Source of the DNA: Pseudoduganella buxea
Lineage (GTDB): Bacteria > Pseudomonadota > Gammaproteobacteria > Burkholderiales > Burkholderiaceae_D
NCBI RefSeq assembly: GCF_009720835.1
Contig: NZ_WNKZ01000003.1
Location: forward strand, 62,001-126,000
DNA length: 64,000 nt
Direction: 5' to 3'
Position 1 is the first letter of the stretch, and each line of letters starts with the position of its first letter. Made by a program: the position numbers and the translations under genes. The notes under the pieces were generated by a model that saw only the letters and a list, made by a program, of their open reading frames with translations, was not told where the DNA came from and searched no databases. Below, in pieces: positions 8,757 to 18,084 of this stretch.

Positions 8757-9752
8757 TCAGTTCTCTTGGGGTGCTGGGGCGGCGGCTTGCGCTTCCCACG
8801 TTATCAGTAATTGGGCGGCGACGGAGGCCGCGATGACGGCCGGCGCCTTGTCCGTGATGCCGGGCACGCCGATGGGGCAGACCATCGTGGCGATGCGCTC
8901 TTGCGCGATGCCCCGTGCGGCCATGCGGTGCTCGAACTGCATGCGTTTCGTCTTCGAGCCGATCAGGCCGAACCAGCCCACCTGCTCGCGCGCCAGGATG
9001 GCTTCGCACAGCTGCTGGTCGAGCGCGTGGCTGTGCGTCATGACGAGGTAGCTGGCGCCGGGCGGCGCCAGGTCCACCAGCGTTTCCGGCGTGTCCGTCG
9101 CTTCCACCGTCACGTTGTCCGGCACGGTGGCGGGGAACATGTCGTCGCGCTCGTCGATCCACATGACGGTGCACGGCAGTTCGGCCAGCGCCCGCACGAT
9201 GGCCGCGCCCACGTGGCCCGCGCCAAACAACAGCACGTGGGACCGGGGTGCCAGGACCGGGTCGTACAGCCAGGTGCGGCCGGCCGCATCGGCGAACAGG
9301 GTGGCGTCGTCGTAGCGCACGGGTGGCTGCGGTACGTTGTCGCCGCCGGCAATGACGGCACCGGCGTCGTCGAACAGCGCGCAGCGTGGCGTGCCGTCGA
9401 TGGCGGTAACGCGCCAGCTGTCCTCGCGCCGACGTTCGCGCAGGGCGGCCAGTACCTCTGCTACCTGCGCCTGCACCGGCTCGAAGGTCAGCCACACCAC
9501 GCCGCCGCAGCACTGCCCCAGGCTGGGGCCGAGGGGGAAGCGTTCGTGCTGCGTGGCCGGCACCGCGCTGTCGAGCATGCCGCGCGCGATGTCGATGGCG
9601 CGCATTTCCAGGTGACCGCCGCCGATGGTGTCCTGCTGCCCATCGGCCGTCACGAGCATCTTGGTGCCGGCGGCGCGCGGGGCGGAACCCTGCACCTTCG
9701 ACACCGTCACCAGCACGGCCGGCGCCGCCGCCGCGACCAGCCACTGGTTCAT
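8757..9752 (-). CDS. xdhC: Xanthine dehydrogenase accessory protein XdhC
   Basis: Molybdenum cofactor chaperone that sulfurates and inserts the cofactor into xanthine dehydrogenase. The 331-aa protein has the XdhC/CoxI N-terminal part (KVQGSAPRAAGTKMLV, DTIGGGHLE) and the C-terminal Rossmann-like part (LLFGAGHVGAAIVRAL, GLIGSKTKR). The CCGG cysteine motif is seen in LGQCCGGVVWL. Its ATG overlaps the xdhB stop region by four bases, so the two are translationally coupled. The first codons follow directly on the repeat-derived tail of xdhB. Confidence 0.94.
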   Translation of the reverse strand: MNQWLVAAAAPAVLVTVSKVQGSAPRAAGTKMLVTADGQQDTIGGGHLEMRAIDIARGMLDSAVPATQHERFPLGPSLGQCCGGVVWLTFEPVQAQVAEVLAALRERRREDSWRVTAIDGTPRCALFDDAGAVIAGGDNVPQPPVRYDDATLFADAAGRTWLYDPVLAPRSHVLLFGAGHVGAAIVRALAELPCTVMWIDERDDMFPATVPDNVTVEATDTPETLVDLAPPGASYLVMTHSHALDQQLCEAILAREQVGWFGLIGSKTKRMQFEHRMAARGIAQERIATMVCPIGVPGITDKAPAVIAASVAAQLLITWEAQAAAPAPQEN

Positions 9753-12172
9753 TTTGCCGCCCCAACAGTTGCTTCAAAATTGGGGACAGACCCCATTTTT
9801 GAAGAAATAGTTGCTGAAAAATTGGGGTCTGTCCCCATTTTCTTGGCAACTTCGGCGCGGACGGCGTCGACCGCGCGCAGGATTTCCTCGCTGGTGGCGG
9901 GGGCGTTCAGTGGCGGGTTGACGCGGTGTTCGCCCACGCTGGAGATGGCGTCGCGGATGGCGAAGAAGACGGAGAACGGCAGCAGCAGCGGCGGTTCACC
10001 CGTGGCCTTGGAGCGGTGGATGCTGTCCTCGACGTTGCGGTTGTCGAACAGGCGCACGCGGAAGTCTTCCGGGCAGTCGGAAATGCCGGGAATCTTGTAC
10101 GTGGACGGCGCATGCGTCATCAGCTTGCCCGCGCCGTTCCACCACAGCTGCTCCGTGGTCAGCCAGCCCATGCCCTGGATGAAGGCGCCTTCGACCTGGC
10201 CGATGTCGATGGCCGGATTCAGCGAGTTGCCGGCGTCGTACAGCGCGTCGGCGCGCAGCAGCTTCCATTCGCCCGTCAGGGTGTCGACCACCACTTCCGA
10301 CACGGCCGCGCCGTAGGCGTAGTACGAGAACGGGTGGCCCGTCATCGTCTTCGGGTCCCAGTGCAGGCCTGGCGTGGCGTAGAAGCCGTCGGACCACAGC
10401 TGCACGCGGGCGAGATAAGCCATGCGCACCAGTTCCGGGAAGGCGACGTCATTACCGTTGGCGTGCACGATGTCGTTGCGGAAGACGACGTCCGCGGCTT
10501 CGCCGCCATAGGCCTTGGCGGCAAAGGCGCTGAGGCGCTCGCGGATCTGGCGCGCCGCATCCTGGGCCGCCTTGCCGTTCAAGTCGGCGCCGGTGGAAGC
10601 GGCCGTGGCCGACGTATTGGCGACCTTGCTCGTATCGGTGGCACTGGCGCGCACATGGACCATGTTCAGGCCCAGTTCATGTGCCACTACCTGCAGCACC
10701 TTGGTGTTGATACCCTGCCCCATTTCCGTGCCGCCGTGGTTGACCAGCACGGAGCCGTCGACATACACGTGCACCAGCGCGCCGGCCTGGTTCAGGTGGG
10801 TGACGTTGAAGGCGATGCCGAACTTCACGGGCGTCAGCGCCAGGCCCTTCTTCAGCACGGGACTGGTGGCGTTGTAGGCTTCGATGGCGGCGCGGCGGGC
10901 GCGGTACTGGCTGCTCTGCTCCAGCTCCGCCGTCAGTTCGCCGATGACGTTGTCGACGACGATCTGCCGGTAAGGCGTTTCATTGCGTTCGGTCTTGCCG
11001 TAGAAATTCAGGCGGCGGATATCGAGCGCGTCGCGCCCCAGGTTGCGGGCGATTTCGTCGATCACGTATTCGATGGCGATGGCGCCCTGGGGCCCGCCAA
11101 AGCCACGAAACGCCGTGTTCGACTGCGTATTGGTCTTGCCGCAGGCGGCGCGGATATCGACGTCGGAAAGGTAGTAGGCGTTGTCGAAGTGGCACACGGC
11201 GCGCGTGGCGACGGGGCCGGACAGGTCGGCCGAATAGCCGGCGCGCAGGGTCATGTCCAGCTTTGCGCCGACGATGCGGCCGTCGTCGTCATAGGCCACT
11301 TCGTATTCGTAGAAGAAGCAGTGGCGCTTGCCCGTCACCATCATGTCGTCGTCGCGGTCGGCGCGCAGCTTGACGGGCCGGCCCGTGCGCACGGCGGCGA
11401 TGGAAGCGGCGGCCGCCCACAGGGCCGACTGCGACTCCTTGCCACCGAAACCGCCGCCCATGCGCCGGCATTCGACGGTGACGTTATGCGAGTGCACGCC
11501 CAGCGCATGGGCCACCACGTGCATCATCTCGCTGGGGTGCTGCGTCGAGCACTGCACCAGCAGGCCCCGGTTTTCCTTCGGGATGGCGTAGGCGATCTGG
11601 CCTTCCAGGTAGAACTGCTCCTGGCCACCGACGAACAGCTCGCCCTTGACGACGTGCGGCGCCTTCTCGAACGCGGCCTGCACGTCGCCGCGCACCAGCT
11701 GCATCGGCGGCAGCACATACGAGGCGGCCGCCTTGGCCTGCTGCGGCGTCAGGATGGCCGGCAGTTCCTCATACGTGACGTTGGCCTTGCGCGCGGCGCG
11801 GCGGGCGTTCGTGTGCGTATCGGCCACGACGATGAAGATGGGCTGGCCCACGTACAGCACTTCGTCGACAGCCAGGATCGGATCGTCATGGATGATCGGA
11901 CCGCAGTCGTTGGTGCCGGGGATGTCGGCGGCCGTGTAGACGGCCACCACGCCCGGGCAGGCCCGCACGGGCGCCAGGTCGATGGCGAGGATCTTCGCGT
12001 GCGCCTTCGAGGACAGGCCCAGCGCCGCATGCAAGGTGCCGTGCACTTCGCCGATATCGTCCGTATAGGTGGCCTGGCCCAGTACGTGCAGCTCGGCCGA
12101 TTCATGCGGGCGTGCGACGCCGACGGCGGTCCAGGCGGGAGCGGTCAGGTCGCGGGGAATGGGATGGTTCAT
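9749..12172 (-). CDS. xdhB: Xanthine dehydrogenase molybdopterin subunit XdhB
   Basis: Large catalytic subunit of the bacterial XdhAB xanthine dehydrogenase, oxidising hypoxanthine and xanthine to urate. It shows the substrate/Moco domains expected: GQATYTDDI near the N terminus, EGQIAYAIP, RRMGGGFGGKE (Moco binding), AFRGFGGPQG (substrate arginine), and GGTEMGQGINTK. The catalytic glutamate lies in VEGAFIQGMGW. At 807 aa it is longer than usual because about 30 C-terminal residues, including the twin motifs KMGTDPNF and KMGSVPNF, come from an inverted-repeat element at 9776-9842. The family normally ends close to AVRAEVAKK. The gene starts 12 bases after xdhA. Confidence 0.94.
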   Translation of the reverse strand: MNHPIPRDLTAPAWTAVGVARPHESAELHVLGQATYTDDIGEVHGTLHAALGLSSKAHAKILAIDLAPVRACPGVVAVYTAADIPGTNDCGPIIHDDPILAVDEVLYVGQPIFIVVADTHTNARRAARKANVTYEELPAILTPQQAKAAASYVLPPMQLVRGDVQAAFEKAPHVVKGELFVGGQEQFYLEGQIAYAIPKENRGLLVQCSTQHPSEMMHVVAHALGVHSHNVTVECRRMGGGFGGKESQSALWAAAASIAAVRTGRPVKLRADRDDDMMVTGKRHCFFYEYEVAYDDDGRIVGAKLDMTLRAGYSADLSGPVATRAVCHFDNAYYLSDVDIRAACGKTNTQSNTAFRGFGGPQGAIAIEYVIDEIARNLGRDALDIRRLNFYGKTERNETPYRQIVVDNVIGELTAELEQSSQYRARRAAIEAYNATSPVLKKGLALTPVKFGIAFNVTHLNQAGALVHVYVDGSVLVNHGGTEMGQGINTKVLQVVAHELGLNMVHVRASATDTSKVANTSATAASTGADLNGKAAQDAARQIRERLSAFAAKAYGGEAADVVFRNDIVHANGNDVAFPELVRMAYLARVQLWSDGFYATPGLHWDPKTMTGHPFSYYAYGAAVSEVVVDTLTGEWKLLRADALYDAGNSLNPAIDIGQVEGAFIQGMGWLTTEQLWWNGAGKLMTHAPSTYKIPGISDCPEDFRVRLFDNRNVEDSIHRSKATGEPPLLLPFSVFFAIRDAISSVGEHRVNPPLNAPATSEEILRAVDAVRAEVAKKMGTDPNFSATISSKMGSVPNFEATVGAAK
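9776..9842. repeat. REP-like inverted repeat inside the xdhB 3' end
   Basis: Two copies of a 25-bp imperfect palindrome with core GGGGACAGACCCC stand in opposite orientation (9776-9800 and 9817-9841), separated by 16 bases. Each copy can fold on itself and the pair can fold together, the layout of a REP doublet. It is AT-rich at its edges unlike the surrounding gene. It is read through in frame by xdhB. I recall similar GGGGTCTGTCCCC elements as dispersed repeats in related genomes, but no copy count was possible here. Confidence 0.75.
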
Positions 12173-12184
12173 GGCGTTCTCCGG

Positions 12185-13666
12185 TCAGGCGGCGCAGGAA
12201 GGCGCGCGCACGGCAAAGGCATTGACGGCATCGTGCGCCAGCGGCGCATCCGGGCGCGTCTCGAGCCAGAAGCGGCGCAGCAGGTTCTGCGCGCTGCGCA
12301 TCCGGTAATCGCTGGAAGCGCGCATGTCCGTCAGCGGCGCGTAGTCCTGCGCCAGGGCAGCCATCGCTTCGGTCAGCGCCGCTTCGTCCCAGCGGCGGCC
12401 CGCCAGCAGCGCTTCGGCCGTGCGGGCCCGTTTCGGCGTGCCGGCCATGCCGCCGAAGGCGATGCGGGCCGAGGCCACCGTGTCGCCGTCCAGGGTGAAG
12501 GCAAAGGCGGCGCAGACGGCCGAGATGTCCTGATCGAAGCGCTTGGCCAGCTTATAGGTGCGGAACACCACGTTCGGGCGGCGCAGCGGCACGCGCACGG
12601 CGCGCACGAATTCGCCCGGCTGCAGGTCCTTCTTCATATAGTCGAGATAGAAATCTTCCAGCGCCAGCACGCGCTCGCCGCCGGCACCGTACAGCACCAC
12701 GTGGGCACCCAGCGCGATCAGCCACGGCATCGAGTCGCCGATAGGCGAGCCGTTGGCGACGTTGCCACCCAGGGTGCCGGCATTCCTGATCGGCAGCGAC
12801 GCGAAGCGCTGGCGCATTTCGCCCAGTTCTTCCGGATAGTGGCGGCACAGGGCGCCGTAGGCCCCTTCCAGCGACACGCCGGCGCCGATTTCCAGCATGC
12901 CGTCGCGCTCGGCCACGTGCTTGAGCGCGTCCACGTGGCCCAGGTAGATGATTTCGTTCAGTTCGCGCATCTGCTTGGTGATCCACAGGCCCACGTCCGT
13001 GCTGCCAGCCAGCAGCGTGGCGGCGGGATTGGCCGCGCGCAGCTGCACCAGCTCGTCCAGCGTACGGGGTGCCAGGAAGGTCTGGCCATGCGCGGCGTAG
13101 ACGGACAGGCGGTCGCGCTTCAGGCCGGCCAGCTGTTCGGTCAGGCGGGCCGTGTCGAACGTCACCTGCGGCAGCTCCGTCATGCGCGTGGCCGCGTCGA
13201 TAATGGGGCGGTAGCCCGTGCAGCGGCACAGGTTGCCGGACAGGCAATCGTCGATCTGCTTGCGGCCAGGTTTCTGCCCGTCCAGCTGCAGGTACATGCC
13301 CCACAGCGACATGGCGAAGCCCGGCGTACAGAAGCCGCACTGGGAACCGTGGCATTCCACCAGCGCCTGTTGCACCGGGTGCAGCGCGCCATCCTGCTGC
13401 TGCAGGTCCTCGATGGTGAACAGGGCCTTGCCGTCCAGGGTCGGGGTCAGCTGGATGCAGGAATTGACGGCCTTGAGCTCCAGCTGGCCGTCGACGACGG
13501 TGCCCAGCACGACGGTGCAGGCACCGCAGTCGCCTTCGGCGCAGCCTTCCTTGGTGCCGGTGCAGTGCAGGTCTTCGCGCAGGTGCTGCAGCACGGTTTG
13601 CGTGGGAGCGGCGTCGCGCACTTCATGCACGGCACCACGGTAGTAAAAACGGATCGGTTCAGACAT
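12185..13666 (-). CDS. xdhA: Xanthine dehydrogenase small subunit XdhA (2Fe-2S/FAD)
   Basis: Electron-transfer subunit of xanthine dehydrogenase. The N-terminal [2Fe-2S] domain has CAEGDCGAC and the lone cysteine in NSCIQL; the second cluster domain has CGFCTPG and LCRCTGYRP. The middle FAD-binding domain includes LLAGSTDVGL and GGNVANGSPIGDS, and a CO-dehydrogenase flavoprotein C-terminal domain follows. I start at the ATG giving MSEPIRFYYRG because GAGG lies five bases before it; 29 further codons upstream are open but do not resemble the family. First gene of the purine operon; no sure promoter was seen in 13667-13770. Confidence 0.93.
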   Translation of the reverse strand: MSEPIRFYYRGAVHEVRDAAPTQTVLQHLREDLHCTGTKEGCAEGDCGACTVVLGTVVDGQLELKAVNSCIQLTPTLDGKALFTIEDLQQQDGALHPVQQALVECHGSQCGFCTPGFAMSLWGMYLQLDGQKPGRKQIDDCLSGNLCRCTGYRPIIDAATRMTELPQVTFDTARLTEQLAGLKRDRLSVYAAHGQTFLAPRTLDELVQLRAANPAATLLAGSTDVGLWITKQMRELNEIIYLGHVDALKHVAERDGMLEIGAGVSLEGAYGALCRHYPEELGEMRQRFASLPIRNAGTLGGNVANGSPIGDSMPWLIALGAHVVLYGAGGERVLALEDFYLDYMKKDLQPGEFVRAVRVPLRRPNVVFRTYKLAKRFDQDISAVCAAFAFTLDGDTVASARIAFGGMAGTPKRARTAEALLAGRRWDEAALTEAMAALAQDYAPLTDMRASSDYRMRSAQNLLRRFWLETRPDAPLAHDAVNAFAVRAPSCAA

Positions 13667-13770
13667 ATTGGCCTCAGGGTTTGCCCATGATTGCAGCCTA
13701 ACACCCGGGGCCCCTTCAGTCATGCGTTCTGGCTGATGTCCGTTATCAGCCATTTCGCATAATCAACTTG

Positions 13771-15309
13771 TCATGGCTTGGCCGCCTGCCGCTCGTGGAA
13801 CTCGAAACGGGCGCCGTCCTTCGGATCGAACGCCCCCGGCTCGACGTCGAGCCGCATCACGTTCGCCCCGGGCTCCGTCACCAGGGGCCAGGCCGGCAAG
13901 GCCTTGCCGTTGGGGTTGCCCGTGCGGATGAAATTGGCGAAATAAGCCTGCATGGCCTCGGCGGTCTGGCGGTCGCCGCTCTGCCACAGGTAGACCTTGT
14001 TGCCGTCCAGGTTACCCAGTGCATATTCGATTTCGGCCGAATGGGTCGCGCCCCGACCGGCCGGCTTGCCGTCCATCGAAGCCGGCCGGGGACGCGTGAA
14101 GTAATACCGGTACGTGGGCGCGACCTTGGCCTGCAAATCGATCCATTTCCACGTGCCGTGGACGATCCAGCGGTCGCTGGCCAGGTCGCGCGCGGCGTCC
14201 TCGACGTCGTAGGCATAGGCCTTGGCGGCGTCCGGCGCACGGTCGCCATACAGTTTCTGCAGGGCGGCGTCGAAGTTCTCGCGCGTGGGGGCCTGTTCGC
14301 CCAGGATCGCGCGGCCGTCCTGTTCCTGCGAATTCCAGCCGGCCAGCAGCGGCACGGGTGCCTGCTCGCCGCGCCCGTAGGTGTCCAGGGGCTGTCCGGG
14401 GAGCGCGACGCCGTCGGCGACGATGCCGAACCACGGCGTGCCCGGTTTGGCGCCGGCCTGCAGCAGCTCTTCGGCCGGCGCCTTGCGCAGGGCCGCCAGG
14501 GACTCGTGGCCGGCCGCCTTGCCAAACGCAGTGCCCTGCTGTTCGGCCTCCGCCAGCGTCGGCACGGGGCGGCCCAGCACCGAGCCGCTTTCGCCGATGG
14601 CGCGGGCGAACAGGCCTCGCGCGGCCGGCATGGCCATCAAGGCGCTGACGGAAAACGAGCCGGCCGATTCGCCGGCGATCGTCACCTGGGCCGGGTCGCC
14701 GCCGAACTTGCCGATGTTGTCGTGTACCCAGCGCAGCGCCGCCATCTGGTCCATCAGGCCGTAGTTACCGGACGCCTTCGATGGCGACGCGGCGCTCAGT
14801 TCCGGGTGGGACAGGAAGCCGAACACCCCCAGGCGGTAGTTGGCGGTGACGACGACGATATCGCGCCGGGCCATCGCGCCCCCGTCGTAGCGGGGTTCAG
14901 AGCCGTCGCCGGCGGCCAGGCCGCCGCCGTGGAAGTAGACCAGCACGGGCCGTTTCTTGTCCATGCCGACGCGCGGCGTCCAGACGTTCAGGTACAGGCA
15001 GTCCTCGCTGACGCCAGGGGAACGGAATACCATGTCGGAAAACAGGGGCAGCTGCATGCAGCGGTTGCCGAAGTTCCTGCCCGAGCGCACGCGCGGCCAC
15101 TGTGCGACCGGCTGGGGCGGCTGCCAGCGCAGCGCGCCGACGGGCGGCGCCGCAAACGGGATGCCCCGAAAGGCCCGGTGGCCCTGCTCGAACGTGCCGC
15201 TGACGGCGCCGCCGTCGACCTTCACCACGGGCGGCGGCGCCAACGCGGCCGCACTGCCGCAGGCAAACCATGCGGCCACGGGCAGCCAGGCCAGTCTTGT
15301 CTTCACCAT
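13771..15309 (-). CDS. Secreted type B carboxylesterase
   Basis: Alpha/beta hydrolase of the carboxylesterase type B family (512 aa). A signal peptide (MVKTRLAWLPVAAWFACGSA) directs export. The oxyanion-hole stretch VYFHGGGLAAGDG, the nucleophile motif GESAGS, and the SEDCLYLNVWTP signature are present; HSAEIEYALGN holds the likely catalytic histidine. The start is the ATG preceded by GGAG with five-base spacing; a TTG seven codons earlier is open but worse. It follows the M20 peptidase gene after 17 bases, so the two are probably one operon. Substrate unknown; an ester or carbamate of a plant or soil compound is possible. Confidence 0.9.
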   Translation of the reverse strand: MVKTRLAWLPVAAWFACGSAAALAPPPVVKVDGGAVSGTFEQGHRAFRGIPFAAPPVGALRWQPPQPVAQWPRVRSGRNFGNRCMQLPLFSDMVFRSPGVSEDCLYLNVWTPRVGMDKKRPVLVYFHGGGLAAGDGSEPRYDGGAMARRDIVVVTANYRLGVFGFLSHPELSAASPSKASGNYGLMDQMAALRWVHDNIGKFGGDPAQVTIAGESAGSFSVSALMAMPAARGLFARAIGESGSVLGRPVPTLAEAEQQGTAFGKAAGHESLAALRKAPAEELLQAGAKPGTPWFGIVADGVALPGQPLDTYGRGEQAPVPLLAGWNSQEQDGRAILGEQAPTRENFDAALQKLYGDRAPDAAKAYAYDVEDAARDLASDRWIVHGTWKWIDLQAKVAPTYRYYFTRPRPASMDGKPAGRGATHSAEIEYALGNLDGNKVYLWQSGDRQTAEAMQAYFANFIRTGNPNGKALPAWPLVTEPGANVMRLDVEPGAFDPKDGARFEFHERQAAKP

Positions 15310-15326
15310 TATTTCTCCATTTCCGT

Positions 15327-16550
15327 TCAAAGCCGCGGATTCTTGCCGAACTCCTGGATCAGCCGCGCCAGCAGATACAGGCGCGGCGCGATGCTGTCCA
15401 CTTCCGCATATTCGTCGGCCGTGTGGATGCCGCCGCCGACGATGCCCAGGCCGTCGATGGTGGGCACGCCGGCCGCGAACACGAGGCTCGAATCGGCGGC
15501 GCCGCCGGAGCTTTCCAGGGTCAGCTTGCGGCCCAGTTCCCCGTAGATATTCGATGCCTTGCGGGCCAGCGCGTCCGTGACGGGGCTGGGCGGCATCGGC
15601 GGGAAGCTGCGTTTCAAGGCGATGTCCACCTTCGCATCCGGCACCAGCTGTTTTGCCGCGATGCGCCGCATGTCCCGTTCGACCCGGTCGAATTCCTCGG
15701 ACTGCATCACGCGCACGTCGGCCTGCGCGCTGGCGCCGTCGGGAATCACGTTGCTGCGCTCACCGCCCTTGGCGACGGTCCAGTTGACGGTGGTCTGCTT
15801 CGCGTCGTCGCCCAGGTTCGACAGCTGCACCACCTGGTGCGACGCCTCCAGCACCGCATTGATGCCCTGCATCGGCGCCACGCCCGCGTGCGAGGCCTTG
15901 CCCGTGACCTTCAGTTCGATGTCGCCGCTGCCCTTGCGCGATACCACCAGGCCGTCGGCCGGGCGGCCCGGCTCCAGGTTGAAGACGACGTCGTGTGCTT
16001 TCGACAGCCGCTCGATCAGCTCGCGCGTGCCGTGCGAGCCCGTTTCCTCGTTGGTGTTGAGCAGCACCGTGATGCGCTTGAAGTCCTCGAAGCCGGCCTC
16101 GCGCAGCAGCGCCACGGCGTGGATGCCGATGGCGATGCCGCCCTTGTCGTCCATGATGCCGGGCCCGTAGGCGCGCTTGCCGTCGATGCGGAACGGATGG
16201 GCCCTGGCCGTGCCGTCGCCGAACACGGTGTCCATGTGCGCTACCAGCAGGATACGGCCCTTGCCGCGGCCATCCAGGGTGGCGACGACATTGCTGCCCA
16301 GGGCCGGCGTGGCCGGGAAGGTCTCGATGCGAAAGCCCAGCTTGGCCAGTTCCTTCGATGCGACGGCACCAACGGCATCGAGCCCAGGCCCGCTGAAGGT
16401 GCCGGAATCGATATTGACCAGCTGCTCCAGCAGCGCCAGCGCCGCCGGCTGGTGCTGCTCGGCCCGGGCCAGCAAGGCCTTGTCCGGCGCCGCCATCGCG
16501 GTGCCCAAACCGAAGATTGCCGCTGCCGCTATCGCCAGTGCCTTGTGCAT
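15327..16550 (-). CDS. M20 family metallopeptidase, glutamate carboxypeptidase-like
   Basis: Exported zinc exopeptidase of the M20A/CPG2 group (407 aa). It has a signal peptide ending GTAMAA, metal-site motifs LLVAHMDTVFG, GPGIMDDKGG and NTNEETGSHG (catalytic and bridging glutamates), the dimerisation insert around VTGKASHAGVAP, and the last metal ligand region near SSGGAADSS. The ATG is preceded by GGAGG at four bases. A much longer open frame extends upstream but is non-coding there. Carboxypeptidase G2 relatives cleave C-terminal glutamate from folates or peptides; here the substrate is unknown. Operon with the downstream carboxylesterase. Confidence 0.9.
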   Translation of the reverse strand: MHKALAIAAAAIFGLGTAMAAPDKALLARAEQHQPAALALLEQLVNIDSGTFSGPGLDAVGAVASKELAKLGFRIETFPATPALGSNVVATLDGRGKGRILLVAHMDTVFGDGTARAHPFRIDGKRAYGPGIMDDKGGIAIGIHAVALLREAGFEDFKRITVLLNTNEETGSHGTRELIERLSKAHDVVFNLEPGRPADGLVVSRKGSGDIELKVTGKASHAGVAPMQGINAVLEASHQVVQLSNLGDDAKQTTVNWTVAKGGERSNVIPDGASAQADVRVMQSEEFDRVERDMRRIAAKQLVPDAKVDIALKRSFPPMPPSPVTDALARKASNIYGELGRKLTLESSGGAADSSLVFAAGVPTIDGLGIVGGGIHTADEYAEVDSIAPRLYLLARLIQEFGKNPRL

Positions 16551-16707
16551 GGTGCCTCCGCTGAGTTCGATGAGACGATGAGATGACACGATGATAGCGT
16601 AATCAAAGCACAACGTGGTCCAGCTTGCGCCGCGGTAGCCCTTCGTCGTAGAATTTGCCGTTCTGCGGCCCCATCCGCGTGCAATCGGGCACGAGTGCCC
16701 CGACATC

Positions 16708-17979
16708 TTGGACAACATTCCCTTATGGGTGCAACTGACTGCACTCGCCTGCCTTATTCTTCTGTCGGCCTTTTTCGCGATGGCCGAAACCGCCCTGATG
16801 GCCGCCAACCGCTTCCGCCTGCGCCACGAGGCCAAGCGGGGCAGCCGCCGCGCCATCGCCACCTTGTGGTTGCTGGAACGCACCGAGCCCCTGCTGTCGC
16901 TGGTGTTGATCGCCAACACCCTGCTCAACGCCATGGCGATCGCCCTCGTGACGGCGATCGCCATCAACAGCTTCGGGCTGGAAGAGCATGTGATCCTCGT
17001 ATCCACCGGTGGCGTCGTGTTCATGCTGATCGTGCTGGCCGAGATTTCGCCGAAGATCATCGGCGCCCGTTATGCGGACCAGATCGTGCTGCCGGCCAGC
17101 ATCGTGCTGCGTCCCCTGCTGCGGGCGACCCGCCCCGTCATCTGGTTCGTCAACCTGTTCGTGGCGACCCTGCTGCGCCTGTTCCGCATCAAGCCGGCGC
17201 CGGACCCGCACGAAGCCGGGCTGTCGCCGGACGAGCTGCGTTCCGTGCTGCTGGAAAGCGGCAACTTCATTCCGCAGAAGCACAAGAGCATCCTGCTGAA
17301 CCTGTTCGACCTGGACACCATTTCCGTCGAGGACGTGATGACGCCCCGGGCCAAGATGGAGGCGCTGAACCTGGCCGTACCGGTGGCCGACATCAAGCAG
17401 CAGCTGACGACGTGCTACCACAACAAGCTGCCCGTGTATGACGGCGAAATCAACCAGATTCTCGGCATCCTGCACGTGCGCAAGGCCGTCGGCCTGCTCA
17501 ACGAGGAGGGCGAACTGACGGCCGAACACTTCCGCGCCCTGCTGTCCGAGCCCTACTTCATTCCCCAGGAAACGGGCGTGTTCGCCCAGCTGCAGAACTT
17601 CCAGGAGAACCGCGAGCGCCTGGCCATCATCGTCGACGAGTATGGCGAGGTGCAGGGCCTGGTGACGCTGGACGACATCATCGAGGAGATGATCGGCGAA
17701 TTCACCACGTCGACGCCGAGCGCGGCGCGGGCCGACAGTTTCGGCTGGGACGGCAAGGCCGAATGCCTGCTGGAAGGCACGACGGCACTGCGCGACGTCA
17801 ACAAGCGCCTGGGATTACACTTCCCCACGGATGGCCCGAAGACCCTGAACGGCCTGCTGCTGGAATGGCTGCAGGACATACCCGATGCACCGATCAGCGT
17901 ACGTATTGGCAATTGCATCATAGAGGTTGTTCAGGTGCAAAATCAGTCCATCAAAGTCGTCAAATTACGACAGCATTGA
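16708..17979 (+). CDS. CNNM/CBS membrane protein, HlyC/CorC family
   Basis: Inner-membrane protein with an N-terminal DUF21/CNNM domain (four hydrophobic segments in about residues 5-150), two CBS domains (MTPRAKMEAL, then IVDEYGEVQGLVTLDDIIEEMIGE split around a linker) and a C-terminal CorC_HlyC domain. Such proteins are linked to magnesium or cobalt efflux. The start is a TTG at 16708 giving MDNIPLWVQL, the family's normal beginning; no ATG fits in frame and the ribosome binding site is poor. It is divergent from the M20 gene and followed by pilB, a neighbourhood I consider usual for the family. Confidence 0.88.
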   Translation: MDNIPLWVQLTALACLILLSAFFAMAETALMAANRFRLRHEAKRGSRRAIATLWLLERTEPLLSLVLIANTLLNAMAIALVTAIAINSFGLEEHVILVSTGGVVFMLIVLAEISPKIIGARYADQIVLPASIVLRPLLRATRPVIWFVNLFVATLLRLFRIKPAPDPHEAGLSPDELRSVLLESGNFIPQKHKSILLNLFDLDTISVEDVMTPRAKMEALNLAVPVADIKQQLTTCYHNKLPVYDGEINQILGILHVRKAVGLLNEEGELTAEHFRALLSEPYFIPQETGVFAQLQNFQENRERLAIIVDEYGEVQGLVTLDDIIEEMIGEFTTSTPSAARADSFGWDGKAECLLEGTTALRDVNKRLGLHFPTDGPKTLNGLLLEWLQDIPDAPISVRIGNCIIEVVQVQNQSIKVVKLRQH

Positions 17980-18000
17980 GCGGAACAACGCTTTACAAAA

Positions 18001-18055
18001 ATGATGCCTGAGGGCATCATCCGTTGATCCACGCGTGCCGTCGCACGCGTTTCTT
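18001..18055 (+). terminator. Two hairpins between the CorC-like gene and pilB
   Basis: ATGATGCC/GGCATCAT (18001-18020, loop TGAG) is followed by ACGCGTGC/GCACGCGT (18031-18050, loop CGTC) and a T-rich stretch. The second is a plausible weak terminator for the upstream gene. Confidence 0.5.
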
Positions 18056-18084
18056 CGTTCAACGTCGTTTCGCCGGTCTCCTTT

